NCBI GenBank assembly: GCA_016647705.1
Contig: CM028330.1
Span: forward strand, 29,654,649 to 29,718,648
Length of the DNA: 64,000 bases
Source of the DNA: Eucommia ulmoides
Lineage: Eukaryota > Streptophyta > Magnoliopsida > Garryales > Eucommiaceae
Direction: 5' to 3'
Positions 46,001 through 58,814 of the stretch are shown here, piece by piece. The number at the start of each line of letters is the position of its first letter. The stretch's first letter is position 1. Below the pieces are notes generated by a model. It worked only from the letters and a program-made list of their open reading frames with translations. It was not told where the DNA came from and did not search any database. The position numbers and the translations under genes are program-made.

Positions 46001-47080
46001 TGTGGATTATACTATGCAGTTTGTTCCGCTAGGAAGGCATATCCTAACGGATGGTACGGTACCATTGCAACTCTCGATCGTGAGGTTAAAACGATTACTA
46101 TGGCTAGCCAGTGTGTGTTATGGTGGAGTGGTGTTTTGAGATGTGGTGTTTTATTTATATTGGGTGATTTATTATTTATTATGGTGATTGGTATTATTTT
46201 ATACTAGATGAGTTTGAATGGAACTTATACTTATTGGTTTATTTTCAATGCTTATGTTATGGAGAATTTTACTAGCTACGTGCTGTTTATATACTTACGC
46301 TTGATCCATTTCGATGTTGTAGATATGAATTATTATTATAAAATGTTTTTACTAAGAAGACACACTTGCAGGTGGAGCAAATAAGAGTCGGTTGGTCCCC
46401 TACTAGCACTAGTTAGAGTTATGCGGGTCAGGCGTTGGAGTCATACGAGAGTAATTTGAGATGAGCTATCAGAGGATGAACCTAAGGGAGGTTCATGAGT
46501 TCTATTTATTGTTTCTATTTTGGGACAGATGTAACCCTATAGTATGAAGTTATCATATATATATATGATGTGTAGATGAAAGTTTGTATATTGTCGTATT
46601 TAAATTTGGTTAGTCAGGTGATGTCATGTTGATGTCACACCGGCCCCACGGTGACGGGTACCCGGGGTGGGGTGTGACACGTTATATCCCTCATCTTACA
46701 CTCAGGAGAGGTGGCGGGGGAGTTTACGAACCGAGATTATCAAATATGTCAAATACTGTAAACATAAGTCAATCGAGATTAGACACGTATTTGTAAACCG
46801 AGTTAATCCCTAGACAATTATTTCCCCTAAAATATCGCATCATATTAATATAGTTAATTTAGGTTATATTAGTATTAGTATTAATTAAATTAAATACATT
46901 TGTTTTTAGCCTAGATAAATTTAGGTCATGATAAACACGGTACTCGATAGTAACGAACACCAATCCCTGTGGATACGATACCCGATCTTAAATGATCACA
47001 CTATAGTAAAACTTTGATGTCGTACACTTGCAAGTAGTCAATACATGAGCGCATAACAAACGCTCCGCCGTACCACTTAT

Positions 47081-47428
47081 AAAACTCCAAATTTTGATTT
47101 TGATCCCCAACTAATCTTAGCTCTAAACTTCTATCCTAGGCAGGTTGGTGAGGAAGTCAATTTTATTGAAAAGGATTTTCAGGTGGTCACTTATGAAAGT
47201 GGGAGAAACAAAAAAAAGTTGCAATTTCCAATCAGAGGAGTTACAATTAGTTCTATGTTAAGAGGTTATCACTCTGGGTTTCACTCAAGGCAGAATGAAG
47301 TTGATCTTTATTGGGATGAGTGATTCTTTTTTTTATTTTTTTATTTTCTCCTATCCATTTTGGCCTAGTCCCCTGTTAGTTTGTTTGTTTTTGCTTACTT
47401 TTTGAATTAATTTTGATTAAAAAAAAAA
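47081..47428 (+). mobile_element. LINE ORF1-type relic, right part with poly(A) tail
   Basis: Continues the relic split by element D. Frame words such as FQVVTYESGRNKKKLQFP, YHSGFHSRQN and EVDLYWDE are ORF1-like. A T-rich 3' UTR follows, then an A10 tail at about 47419-47428. The relic totals about 2.0 kb without D. I saw no convincing target duplication. Confidence 0.65.
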
Positions 47429-50400
47429 TGTTTTCAGATAATGAATTTAAACATGATAAATGTTAAGGTGTAATTTTATCCAGTGAACATTGTAGACATC
47501 GTATTTTATCCCGTCCAATCAGTATCGGATCAAGTAGAAGTTCAGATAAACATTAAACTTAGGCTTAAAAGGAATAGATTTCTACCAAATATCACTCTAT
47601 ATAATATATAAATATACTCAAAAACATGGGAAAAACACAACACTATTGAATTTGACAAATACAGTTAAGTAAACATTTCGGGGCAACCTCAAAATTTTCA
47701 TAATTTAAAGGGGTCTAAAATGATTTTATTAAAGTTTTATTTTCATTAAATCATCTTTAGTATAGATAAAAATTAGTCACTACCCTTAAATTATTGGATA
47801 TTTCGAACAATTACTTCGGTTACCTACCCTAACTATGAAACATTTACAATCACTTAATCTTGTCGGTTTAGCAGCAAAAACAATTGTTTCAATTATGCAT
47901 ATTATATCAAATAGCACAAATAAACAATCCAAGATACCTTAATCAAGGCTTCAAAATGTAGTGACAAGCCCTAAATCACAAAGATGATTAAGGAACTGGG
48001 CATGATTTGGAATTACACCAAATTTGAGTTTGTCTTGAAAAACCACCCGAGGAAAAATGAATTAGTGGACTAGACATCATTAAAGTACCACACAATAGCC
48101 CTTTAAATGACCAAGGAACCTTTCTAGATGTTCTCTATAAAAATATCTAAGAAGGTCGAAACTGAACTGATTCGGTTCATCACCTAAGTGAGGCATTTAA
48201 TGAGTATTGAATGCCTATACCATCAATAAATAAATGCTTGGGATGACATAGATAGGCTACATTCAAGGTAACTTGATATTTTGAGCAAAATATCTTAGGT
48301 GTAACCAAGAACCTTGAATCGTGACTACCTGTTGCCGAAACCAAATCAAATTGGTTTTCCATCTAGCCAATGCAGTAAATGAACATCCCATCAAGAAATA
48401 AAGGCTTGGGATGACATAGAAGGTATACATTCAAAAATATTAAGATAATGTTACCAAAATATCTTAGGGTTAACTAGGAACTTGAAAACCAACCATCAGT
48501 TACAAGGTAAATGAACCCGATTCCTTCCGAAATCAACCAGATAAGTGCTCACCAAGAAATGACTCATAGAATAGAATGAAATTTAATGGTGACATGTCTA
48601 TACTAGGTTCAATGCATTTGGAAAACATTAATGGAAACTAAACTTAAATAGTAAAACTAACCGGTACTTAGGCCCTAAACTGAACTGGATGTGTCAGATC
48701 AAGCCATTAATGCACCCATGTGCAGGCCATATGATTAGAGGGAAATGATTGCCAGTCATTAGTAATAATTGTTAATCATTACCGAATATTTGAAGATCTT
48801 GCCTTCCATCCTAAATTCATTCAATACAAAACGAGATTAGTACAAGACAACATGTCACCTTGGACAAATACCCCCCAAGGAAGAGGCTGGGTTGGCCTGT
48901 GCATTAACAAATACGCAAGCCCCCAGCCTATAAATAGAAGTGCTTGGTTCTCATTTTTTTTTCAATCCTTGAATGCCTAGTTTTTCTCTCCAAAACGCGA
49001 GCCAAGTCTCGGGTGGTAGGCATTTTAACTAAATTCTATTGAATGACATATTGTTATTCCCCTGAAATTTTGTCCTAGAGGGTGTTCTTGGAGAATGAGC
49101 TCAAGAGATCTATGATTACCGATCAACTCCAAGCCAAGATGATCAAGGAGGAAAGGGAGATAACTACTTAGGGACGACAACATCCCCTAAGTAGGGTGTT
49201 CTTGAGATTCTTGGAGCAAGAACTCAAGAGATCGTTAATCACTGACTAATTTCCAACCAAGAAGATCAAGGAGGGAAATGAGGTAATCACTTAGGAAAGA
49301 CCACATCCTCCAAGTAGGTAAGTTTCTTAAAAAAAACGTTTGATCTTAGTTTAATCTTGTGTATGTTGCATGTACATAGCATAATCATGTAGTTAGTATA
49401 GAATTTTCATGTACATAACATATAAAACCCATAGACAACTAAACAAACACTAAATTTTGTCAAAACAACCAAAAAAACACTATACTTCACAAACTGTTAA
49501 TACTAACTACAACTACTAATAACCAAATTTACTTTATGCTAAACATCAAGATCACAACCAGATTGGCTTGTGGACTAGCACCTGTATGTATACGTATATA
49601 CTACAACGAAAGACCCTTGTCACTAAGAACTCAGGATAAAAGGGAGAGACTCTATTCCTTCGGGAATATGTGTGATTCTTCTTTAGAAACCTTCTTGTTT
49701 TCCTTTGTTACGAGTAGGACTTGCATAAATATATGGTATTTCATTTCATTTCTTTACTAACAACTCACACACTAAGACTAACTCACCAAAACAAAAGAGT
49801 TTAGTCAAGGTGTTCTTAACAAAATCAAAAAGGTTGTGTACATGTTATGTTAGGATTCAGGTTGTTAACAACTTAAAAAATGATTAATAATAAACATAAT
49901 TAAGGTTGTGATTCAGGATATTCAGAATTTTAAAAATAATTAATAATAACTAGTTAAGGTTATGATTCAAGTTGTCCACAACTAAAACTAACGAATAATT
50001 AACTAAACTAAAACCAACCCAGCTTCCAATTTACCAAGTATTAACTACGTTCGACCTGATATTTGGTTGCCACCCAAAGTACATAGGCAACCCATGATAC
50101 GGGTTCGGTCACCTTAAATAATAAAAAATAGTTTTTACTTTAACCAAAATTAACTATGTTTGACCTGATCTTGGATAACCACCCGTAGTACGTAGGCAAC
50201 CTATAAGGGTTCGATCACACCTTTAATAATATAAACCATATCCTTTAACGTAACACAAAAAAAACTACATGAGGACTTGATTGTCATTAATTCGAGATAG
50301 GTAGGTAACACTAAACTAAACTAACTAACGAACTAACCAACTGAAAATGAAAAAATTAAACTAACACGAAAGAAGTATATGCATGTAAATATAAAGTTCA

Positions 50401-52152
50401 ATCGAAATAACCAATTTGTTCCTCCCTCAACATCCCTAAATCGGATCAAGTTCGAGAAGTAACCCACACCAAGTGGTGTTCTAGAATTTCAACGATCAAT
50501 ATCAATAAAAACTATTCTAGATCCATTTGAAGTGTGTGTGTGAGAACTCAATCGTTAAGCTCATAACTTAAACCATTGGAGGATTCAAGAAAATCATATA
50601 CTTGATTGGAGTCTACTATCCACTAATGTAGGCTCGGGTAATCACAGAAATCAATAGGGCTTGGTTTGGCTTTGGAGAACGACCACGGGTCTCACTGGAA
50701 TAAAAATAGAAAATCGGTTTAATTGATCGACACCCGAGGTAAAATCGCTTGTCGCTATCCTCTCTCATAACCCCCACACATTTAAAGTACAACTCTGAAT
50801 AAGAAATGATAATCCTTGTATTCACTTGTCGAAAGAGAAGAAAATAAAAAACTATATTCATGTTTTTTTTTTGTTTTTTTTAACATATTCCTAATTTAAT
50901 TCGAATTATTATAGTTTTAGGAGAGTGCAAAAAGAAATTAGAGAAATACTCACCCAAACTTATTCGAATTAATAAAATTTTAGGAATATGTAAAAAGAAA
51001 TGATAGAAACAAACCCCCAAACTTATTTTAGGAGCATGCAAAAAGAAATATGAAAGTGACAAGTGAATACACTAATACTGAAACAATAAAAATTTATCAG
51101 AAACCTTACCGCTCACTTGATTTCACTCAATTTTGAAAATTAGGCTTAGAGACATTGGGTTAGGAAATTTTTTAATTAAAAGGAGTATTTGAACGCTTTC
51201 AGAATTGATTACGTTATCGGCTTCGACAGGGGAAGTAAGGAATTAACATTTTCAGGTTAGCTACAACGGTTCAAGCGAAAAAATGACGGCCTAAATCACG
51301 TCTTCGAAATTACTTTACCTAGGATTCCGCCTCAAGTTTTCCCCAAATAAAGTTCTAGTTTCCTCATTTTCTATCATGAGCTTAATATCGAATAATCAAC
51401 GTCTAATCGTTCAGATAATTATACATTAAGTTCAAATGTTGTGCAATTTTCGGATCGAGATAATTTTTAGCCAATCGACATGTTAAGCACACAAAACACA
51501 CAAGGATAATTCTCATCATCGGGTCTTGGCCCAAATGAACTCACATCTAAACATGCAAACACAACTTTATACATACACAAATCTAAACTAAATCTAATAC
51601 TAACATACATAAATTAATCTAATACTAAACATGCAAAAACAAAAATTAAACTAAACAAAACTAAACTAAAAATTTAAAAACTAAAACATTCAAAATAAAT
51701 ACATACATAAACATAGATTTGTACATAATTTTTTTTTGCATTCTGTTCAAAAAAATAATAATTGTTCATCATTTTCTACAAAAATAAAATAAAAATGGAT
51801 GAACATCCACTAAACTATCATCTATTCCATACCATTCAGGCCTGAACATAGCAGTGTTCCAACATCAGCGAACCCAATAAACATCTAGCATGCTTGCAAA
51901 CAAAATGGGTTGAACACATACCTAGGGAATAAGACTTATTCCCTACTATTCACCTTAAGATAAATCATCACCACCATCACTTTGGGAAGGAGAATGTGGT
52001 CTCTGGAGGAGATGTGGTGGCACAGATGGCATCGGAGGGTAATCGTCCATCTCAAGGCCAAGGCCATCCCAAATCTTCCGTTGGACTCGATCTTGTTGCC
52101 TCGAAAATTGGTCCAGGAAAGAAGCGATCTCATATTGGTTCTGAAGGACAGT

Positions 52153-52590
52153 CTAAAGCTTGTTATTTATCCTCTCTTGGGAGTTTTCATCTCGGGCTCC
52201 AGAAGGTCCAGCCGTCTCGTCTGCTTGCTCTTCCCCTTCCTCAGGCTCAGGCTCGACTGCCTCTTGTGCCCCAGTCTTCCACAACCGGTTTGTCACTGAC
52301 AGATTAAGTGGAGTGATAGGGTCGCACAGGCTTCCCCCGGATACTATCACGTCAGCTAATAAAAAAATATGGGTCAATAGTAACGAAAACGGGAGCCCAG
52401 CCTTTATTGTCTTCGTAGCATGTATTATCGATGAATAGATTAGAAATCCAATGTTGATTGGTTGTCCGATCTGAATTTTATAGATCAAAAAGGCCTTGTC
52501 CTTTGAGATGTCTGACAAATATGATGTCGGTAGGAGGCTTCCGCAAATGAAATGGTGCCAGATTTTTGGAATTGGCTTGAGGCATTTCAC
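52153..52590 (-). pseudogene. Plant-transposon-protein-like frame (PF20167/Transposase_32-like) in element C
   Basis: A frame of about 145 codons. Its first half reads IWHHFICGSLLPTSYLSD, ISKDKAFLIYKIQ, QPINIGFLIYSSIIH and GLPFSLLL. This resembles the plant-specific 'putative plant transposon protein' domain (W..F....L.P, RA.L.Y.I..G..INVG..I). The second half is acidic and low-complexity (EPEPEEGEEQADE). Such proteins are common in plant genomes and often sit in retroelement contexts; their role is unknown. It looks like a fossil. It lies in the interior of element C, between the primer site and the conserved non-coding 3' half, where gag would be in a normal element. Assignment rests on remembered motif wording. 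Confidence 0.5.
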
Positions 52591-52644
52591 CGAAAAGGTA
52601 GCGATGTTCGGCCCTTGGTGTTTCCACTTTTACTTTACCAGTTT

Positions 52645-52895
52645 TAACTGCAGAAGGTCCACCGCTTAGGTGGTCGAGCCCTTTTATTTAAAATCAAACA
52701 TTCTGACGAAATTCCGTCTAGGCGGTAGTTTTTCTGCCTAAGCAAAATTACACTAGTGTGAAAACATTTTATTCCGCTGTTAATCCGCCTAGGCAGTGAT
52801 TTTTCTGCCTAAGCGGTGGAGCGTATTTTGAAAATTTTGGTGCATCTTATATTTTTACCGCCTAAGCGGTGGTTCATCGCTTGGGCGGTGGGCCT
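52645..52895 (-). repeat. Internal ACCGCCTAAGCGGT palindrome array in element C
   Basis: Six to eight variants such as CCACCGCTTAGGTGG, CCGTCTAGGCGG, TCCGCCTAGGCAG, TGCCTAAGCGGTGG, ACCGCCTAAGCGGTGG and CGCTTGGGCGGTGG. They are the same type as in the U3 regions of A, B and D, but here they sit in the interior just upstream of the frame at 52590. A second array lies in the C LTR (54737-54890). Confidence 0.85.
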
Positions 52896-55740
52896 GCAGC
52901 TCCCACTTTCATGTTTTTCTCAAATTTTCAAAATATGATTCCACCTCGTACGTTTTCACTTCGCTTGTTCAATGTTTTTCAACTTAAAATACTTCCTCAA
53001 ACGTCCACTTTCCTAAATTCACTTCCAAACACGTTCCGAAGCCATTCCAGCTTCCAAAAAGAATAAATAATCAAATAAATAGTAACAAAAATCGGGTAAT
53101 TTTATACCCTAAATTTCATTAAAAAACAAAAGCTCGAGTTACCGTCCCCAGCTGGACTTTCGTGTCACTATGTAGTTTTCACCAAAATTCCCCATAGACA
53201 AGGAATTTGGGCTTAAATGCTCAGTTGGATCAAGATCATGGCTTGAAGGCGGCTTCTCTTCTCAGTCCTTATCATTTGCAATAAGTTCAATCTCGGGATT
53301 AAGAATTAAGAATTCCAATATTCTTTATCTGTTTCTTGCACCGCTTGATCTCATTAACACAATGAAACAAAAAATAAAAATTAAAAACAAAACAAAAACA
53401 AATGTCAGGATTAACACTCGACTACTTAGTCGCAATATCCACTTAAAATTCACACTAATCCCACGTCAACAGCGCCAAAAACTTGGTGTGTTGACGGAAC
53501 TAGGGTACGATACATTTGTTTTTCCTATTTAAAACTTAAGTTCTGAGCTGTTATCGCGTTTCTTTTGCAATATTCAATTAAAATTCAAACTAATCCCCAG
53601 CAACGGCGCCAAAAACTTGGTAGGGGCGCGAAATGTGCACGCCTACTTACGCTCGCAAGTATACGAGGTCTAAAGTTTTAATATAGTGGATCTTTAAGAT
53701 TGGATATCGTTCCCACAGAGAAGAGTGTGAATAATTGAATTGAATACCGCAATTGACGCAGTCTCATGTTATCCTGACGACGAAAGACATGAATTGAAAT
53801 TAAATTAAGCTAAACTACAATTAGTGGGTTAATACTAATTACGTTGATTAATTAGCGATTGATTTTGTTCACTTAATACACGTTTGATTTCATTTAGTTA
53901 ACAATAACGGAGTTTAGGTATCCGACAATCTCAGTTCGTAAACTCCTCCGCCACCTCTTCCGAGTGTAAGACGAGGGAATACACAATTTTGTGTTGACGA
54001 AGAGGTCCCCCTCAATGTCTTAATGACTTTAGGGCACGTGAGTCTTGACCTAACGTCATCAATTGCACACTAACTAACGCCCTCCCAGGTCGTTAGGTAG
54101 TAACGATGTGTTTACCCTAGTCCGAATCTAGGGTTACCTCTCCCGAGTGTCAAACCCTAGATTCTCAAATCCAACCCTAATACCATTACAAGCATATTAA
54201 GATCTTCATGAAATGATAAACAGAATCAAACTTAAAAGCAACATCCGTTAAAGAAACATATATTAAACCAAACGAGTATTTACACAACTACACCTTTCCC
54301 TAACTAATCTCTAAATTATACTAACATGTTCTTCGCCAATACAACAATAAATCAAGAGGAGATCAATATTATGAATAATAAACATTAAATACAAAGATCA
54401 AAACAAGGGAGGAAAATCCAAATCTCAAAGTGGAGTAGTCCACTTTCGCCAAAGAACAATCCTCCCGAGCTTGTTCTTCTCCGTTGATGAACTTCCTCTT
54501 CTAGCTCTTCAAGGATTGGCCAAGAACACCTCCTAAACTAATCTAATCTACTTCCTAAATTACCTACACCTAACTAAGGTGAAAGAGAGCTCTCCAAAAT
54601 GTCAACTGGAGCCTCATCTCACGTCCCAGGTAAGGGTCCAAGAGTTCTGAGGTTTGGGGGAGAAAAGGGGTTAAATAGGTAAGGTTTGGAAATATCTTCA
54701 AAATATCTAAAAATAGATATTTTTGTACAGAGTGTAACCGCCTAAGCGGTGGACTTAAGTCGGTTAAGTTTCTGTCGGATCTTCGCCTAGGCAATAGCTG
54801 CTAGCATATCAATCTGATCTTTTCTCGCCTAGGCGGTGGTTCAACCCTTCAGCACTACAGCATTCTGCCTCTTTTCTGCCTAAGCGGTGGTCTTCATTCA
54901 CCGAACCCTATTTTGCACATTTTGTTCATCGTTTCTCCACCGTTTTCACTTGTTTCTCGCCCTTTGACGTCCTTTCCCTGTTTTACACTAAAACACACTA
55001 AAACACAATTAAACATAACTAAAACGCTTGAAAACTAATAAATTCGGTTTAGAAATAGATAGGTTTTTCACACCTATCAGTAGGCAACCTACGTGCGGGT
55101 TTTGTTGCATATCTAAATAATTTAGTCTTAGTTTGCATTTCATTTCATATAGTTTGCATATTTATATTTCTGTCTATATAAACTGTCATTGGGTGTTGCT
55201 GACTAGTATTAGGTATAGTTTTTACTTACTTATCATTACATCCAGTAAAATACCATAAGAAGAGGAAAAACTTTTACAAAGAGAATTACTTTTGTTTACG
55301 TAATCAAAGAACACTGCTTGGATATGTTTAACTATGAATATCTATTTAGACCAAGGTACCGTTTATGGATGAGATTCTTGGGGTACATAAAACCTTACCC
55401 AAGCATAACCCACTCCCAAACTTAAAGAATATCTCTGGTAAATAGACCTTTGGATGTCAAGACATGGACCATTTCAAAGTTAAAATGAATTTCTAAAACT
55501 CCGGTGACCTAGCATACCATTTAATCCTATGATAGGTGACGACTCCATTTTTAACATAAACTCCCAGCCCAAGAAATTTTTCAAAACTGATGCCTAGAAA
55601 AGCCCTTGAAAAACCATTTTAGAAAATAAACGGATTTGGACGACTTAGAGAGGAAGGGATGAAACTTGTTTTTATCCTCTTCCCAATTGTCTACTTCTTC
55701 TGCTATCAAAATCGGGCGTGGGGAGGGGGGGTGCATCAGC

Positions 55741-55759
55741 TGGAGACTCCACTGGGGAC
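55741..55759 (+). promoter_or_regulatory. Primer-binding site after LTR Y (tRNA-Arg)
   Basis: TGGAGACTCCACTGGGGAC two bases after the LTR end. It matches the complement of the tRNA-Arg(ACG) 3' end (TGGCGACTCCGCTGGGGAT) with a few changes. A tRNA-Arg primer is characteristic of Ogre/Tat elements. Confidence 0.75.
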
Positions 55760-55856
55760 TATAAAAGAGTTAGAGCTAGTTGGAGTCTAAATCCAAATTA
55801 ATTGTTTAATAATATCCAAGGATTTTGTCTTTGATTTCAAGTATAAATAACTTCCT

Positions 55857-55859
55857 ACC

Positions 55860-55908
<49 letters not shown>

Positions 55909-55909
55909 G
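55857..55909. repeat. (TAA)n microsatellite
   Basis: About 18 TAA units, followed by imperfect AACAACAAT repeats to 55951. Confidence 0.95.
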
Positions 55910-55981
55910 TAACAACAACAACAATAATAACAACAACAATAACAATAATAAGCATATCATTTAATATGTATATATCAGTGA

Positions 55982-57539
55982 TGAGTGATTTATTTACCAA
56001 GAAATCAAGTACTTTTAGGTTCAAATATTTGTGAGTTTTCAAGTGTTTTTGTTAGTTTAATATGTTTTGTGTGATTTTTGTAGGATTAATAAATAAATGA
56101 GATCCTAGTTGAAAATATGGCAAAGATACGAACTTTTTGATCATGGAAAACTAAGACAGATTCAGGAATCAAATGAGCGGGTTGCAGCCCTTACGAGTGC
56201 GCTCCAACGCACTCCCAAACTAGAGAGCATACAAATTTAGGCTATAACCCCTACATATGCACCCCAGTGCGCTTTGACACAAGGGACGCGTGTTCTAGTG
56301 CCCAAGACATGTGCTCCAGCACGCCCTCTCAGGCTAGAGATCCCCAAGTGTTCAGGCTCTAGCGTAACAAGGCGTACTCTAGCGCACCTCTAGCCGTTTC
56401 CAACACTTTGAAGAGCACACTGGAGCCTGCACCAATGATGCCCTAATTTCCAATGGTGGTGCGGGAGCAACCATAAGGCAGGCTCCAGTGTGCATGCTGG
56501 CATAGGAGGTTCTAAATGAGCTAAATTAATGATGTTTTGAGGGGGATATAAAAGGATTTTCAGGAGAGAATAAGAGAATCTTTAGGCCAAAAATCCCATC
56601 TCTTGGAGTTTATATATTACTTTCCAAAGGATTTTGGATGAGGAGAAACCTATTTTTTGAGGGATTGGAGATGCAAAGTTCAAGGATTCTTGAAGATTGA
56701 GGAATATTTGAAGACTTTTGGCTTGTGTTCGTCATCTACTTCATCCCTTTCACTATCTATTCAATTTTATTTTTAGTTTGTTGTTGAACCGTGATTTGGA
56801 TTATGGGTTTTCTCATAATCATCTACTTTCCTATGTGGAGCTAGTCATTTAATCTAGGGCTTAATGTAATTTTATTTGAACTATGTTTTGAATATTTTGT
56901 TAATTGCTAGTTTTAATTCCATTTTCAATTCATTTGTGATTTCTCTATGTTTAATGCTTGTAATTTATTGGGAAATGAATTAGTTGAATTTGGATTTGTG
57001 GATTGATGCTCGAGAAAGATTAGTTCATATTTCAGAATTGAGAAAACACAATCTCGGTTGTTATGAGACCGAGAGGAGATGAACTATTAGATAATCTTAA
57101 TATCATGATTGTTGTGAGACGAGAGGTAATCAACGTTTTGATATTTTAGGGTTAGGCTTAATGAATGTTTGAGTAAATGGGTTAGATAGAGATATCAATT
57201 AATATATTCGCACATATTATCTTGAGAGGCACTCGAGAAAGGTTACAAAATTAATTAGGACCCTTGATTAGTGAATTGAGTATAATTGGCTGGCAAGTGC
57301 TTAATAGAATAAATTAAGGAATAATAAAGTGTAATCAAGTCCCTAGAACTATTATAGATAGAAATTTATTTCTATTATTTGTTTTTACTTTATTTTAAGT
57401 CTTATTTAATTTGGTTGCCTAGATAAAATTGGGTTACAATAATTGTGGTACTTAGCTCAATTCTAACAAACAATCGTAGTGGATACAACACTCTACTCAC
57501 CCTATACTATCAAAATTTAACCTATACACTTGCAGTTCA
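55982..57539 (+). mobile_element. LTR E (tRNA-Asp-group relative), probable solo LTR
   Basis: Starts near TGAGTGATTTATTTACC and ends near CACTTGCAGTTCA. It is homologous to the minus-strand LTR F: both share AAGTA.TTTTAGGTTCAAATATTTGTG at one end and GGATACRACAC, TATACTAT and AAAATTT at the other. U3 has a GC-rich array (56195-56400). A TATA-like GATATAAAAGG lies at about 56546-56556. No interior or certain target duplication is seen. It sits in the leader of the Tat element. Confidence 0.65.
56195..56520 (+). repeat. GTGCGCTCCAGCGCAC-like motif array in LTR E
   Basis: Variants include GTGCGCTCCAACGCACT, CACCCCAGTGCGCTT, TGTGCTCCAGCACGC, GCTCTAGCG, CTCTAGCGCACC and CTCCAGTGTGC. They are GC-rich and partly self-complementary, within about 320 bases. 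Confidence 0.7.
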
Positions 57540-58814
57540 ATAGTTAGTATGTATGTATATTTACTGTCTTTATTCACTGCATTTACATTACTATCTTTAA
57601 ATATCGCATTTAAATACTGTCTTTACATTTTTGCATTTACATTACTATATACTCTCTCCAACATACGAGCATTCACTTTACATTGCATATCATTGATGTA
57701 AAATCCAAGCAGTAACCCTCTTAGGGATAGATAGGCCGGCAGTAGAGGCCGATTTATGCTCTGAAAACCCTTAAGTTAGAAAAAAAAGTTAGTAGAAGCA
57801 AGGTCAGGTGGGTCCTACCCCCGAGATCCAGCTACGAACCTCTTTTTACTTGGACCACCAACCAAAGATGGATGTTCCCCTAGGGAGGATGCCAGATGTT
57901 TGAAGGTCTGGGAACTAATATTTTTAGGATTCACTATAAAAAAAGCCAAAACGACGTATAGTGAGCTTAGGATAGAGTATAATCAAAACCCTGTTCTAGT
58001 TAGGACACTATCTTGGATAGAGATGTCATTTTTAATTTTTGTACAACTATTTATATTACTATTATACAAGGTATATCGATTAACCTTATAGGAAAACTAG
58101 GAGAATAATAATCAATATAATAGTTCTTTTTCTATCCCGTGCATTATTAGATTGCTTAGCACCGAAAAACATTTTAAAAAATTTGAATATGGAGCAAACT
58201 GTAGGAGAGAACAAGAATCCTTATTTCACTTAACCCAATAAATCCTCAAATATAAACATTAAATTAATAGTGCCCATTTCATCCATAATAATTCATTTGA
58301 AAAATTACTCTAATAATCACAACTACTTTCGCCTTCAAATAAAAGCAAAAACATCCATATCTAATAAACAAATAATCATATCCTTTGCTAAACAAAGTTG
58401 CGTAAGGTTCGTCCACTAAGACAACACGAAGTAATCTACTTCGATCGTGCGAAATCACGTTAAACTACCAAAATATACGAAAGTGTCGTCACACAGTCGA
58501 ATCATGACTTTGTGATACAAATAGTAATCATATATCGGGTTACTGTTCCCTAGGAGATGCATGTTATGTCCTGAGCATAATGTCCTTTCTCATAAATCCT
58601 GTACAGTAAGAATTATGTGACATAAGAAAGACATTTAGTTTAGGCTCAAAATGCCTTAAGCAGGTCAAAATCTTTTTTGATAGGAAGCCGGTTAAGGTCC
58701 ACTGGACAAATCGTCAAATTTACCCTCAGTAGATATCGTGAACTCAAAGGTGTCTTAGACTCTTCCTAAATCCTTATGATTGATGATCTATCTATTGATA
58801 AAGAAAAAGATAGT

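Larger units (their letters stand above)
43523..46679 (+). mobile_element. Solo LTR 2 (Ty3/gypsy, Tekay/Del-like) nested in the D 3' LTR, looks whole
   Basis: 3.16 kb from TGTAAGACCCCGACC to GGGGTGTGACA with perfect CGTTA duplications (43518-43522 and 46680-46684). Homologous to solo LTR 1. It holds a TA/CA-rich tract (43847-44012), a (CA)n tract (44074-44112), GT- and GA-rich blocks, tandem GTAA hairpins (45913-46000) and the GGTACGGTACCATTGC block. It entered D after D was in place, so it is among the younger events here. Confidence 0.88.
38901..47075 (+). mobile_element. Element D: non-autonomous LTR element with tRNA-Asp primer site, split by solo LTR 2
   Basis: 5' LTR 38901-40470, PBS about 40477-40496, non-coding interior, PPT 42350-42361, 3' LTR 42362-47075 carrying a nested solo LTR at 43523-46679. 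Without the nest it is about 5.0 kb, the same size and layout as A. CTTAT duplications flank it and it sits in the LINE relic. LTR termini are TGATAGGTG and CCGTACCA. U3 palindromes are of the CCGCCGCGGCG and CACCGCCTAGGCGGTG kinds, and a TATA box (CTATAAATA, 39334-39342) is clear. The LTRs differ by roughly 8 percent in the first 230 bases by eye, so it is somewhat older than A. It looks structurally whole. Confidence 0.9.
50306..55079 (-). mobile_element. Element C: tRNA-Asp LTR element carrying a reading frame; 3' LTR not seen
   Basis: Minus-strand relative of A, B and D: 5' LTR 53619-55079 (starts TGATAGGTG, ends CCCCTACCA) and PBS at 53592-53612 (TGGCGCCGTTGCTGGGGAT). A second PBS-like module lies near 53463-53488, and the interior reaches down to about 50306. 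Its 3' half matches the non-coding interiors of A, B and D. Unlike them it has an extra block (about 51930-52900) with a palindrome array and a protein-like frame. No 3' LTR or PPT is found before LTR Y sequence resumes. The left edge is approximate. Confidence 0.8.
47491..55738 (+). mobile_element. Tat/Ogre-like 5' LTR, copy Y, split by element C
   Basis: Opens TGTAGACATCGTATTTTATC and ends GGGGTGCATCA, directly followed by a tRNA-Arg-type primer site. Without C it is about 3.5 kb, in the size range of Ogre LTRs. It has a TATA box (TATAAATA, 48929-48936), a donor-like GTAAGT at 49318 and three copies of the ACTACGTT...GTACGTAGGCAACC module (50042, 50150, 50262). The end part (55320-55738) shares TGACCTAGCATACC and GGTGACGACTCC with LTRs X1 and X2 but is otherwise a different subfamily. 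Confidence 0.75.

Noticed and set aside
50301-50305. GTAGG as left target duplication of element C (with 55080-55084)
   Set aside because: Both copies fall in the repeated GTACGTAGGCAAC module of the Tat LTR, so the match may be coincidental. Element C also lacks a recognisable 3' LTR there.
51936-52307. Plus-strand frames of about 100 codons at 51982-52307
   Set aside because: They are the opposite strand of the acidic tail of the element C frame and show no domain.
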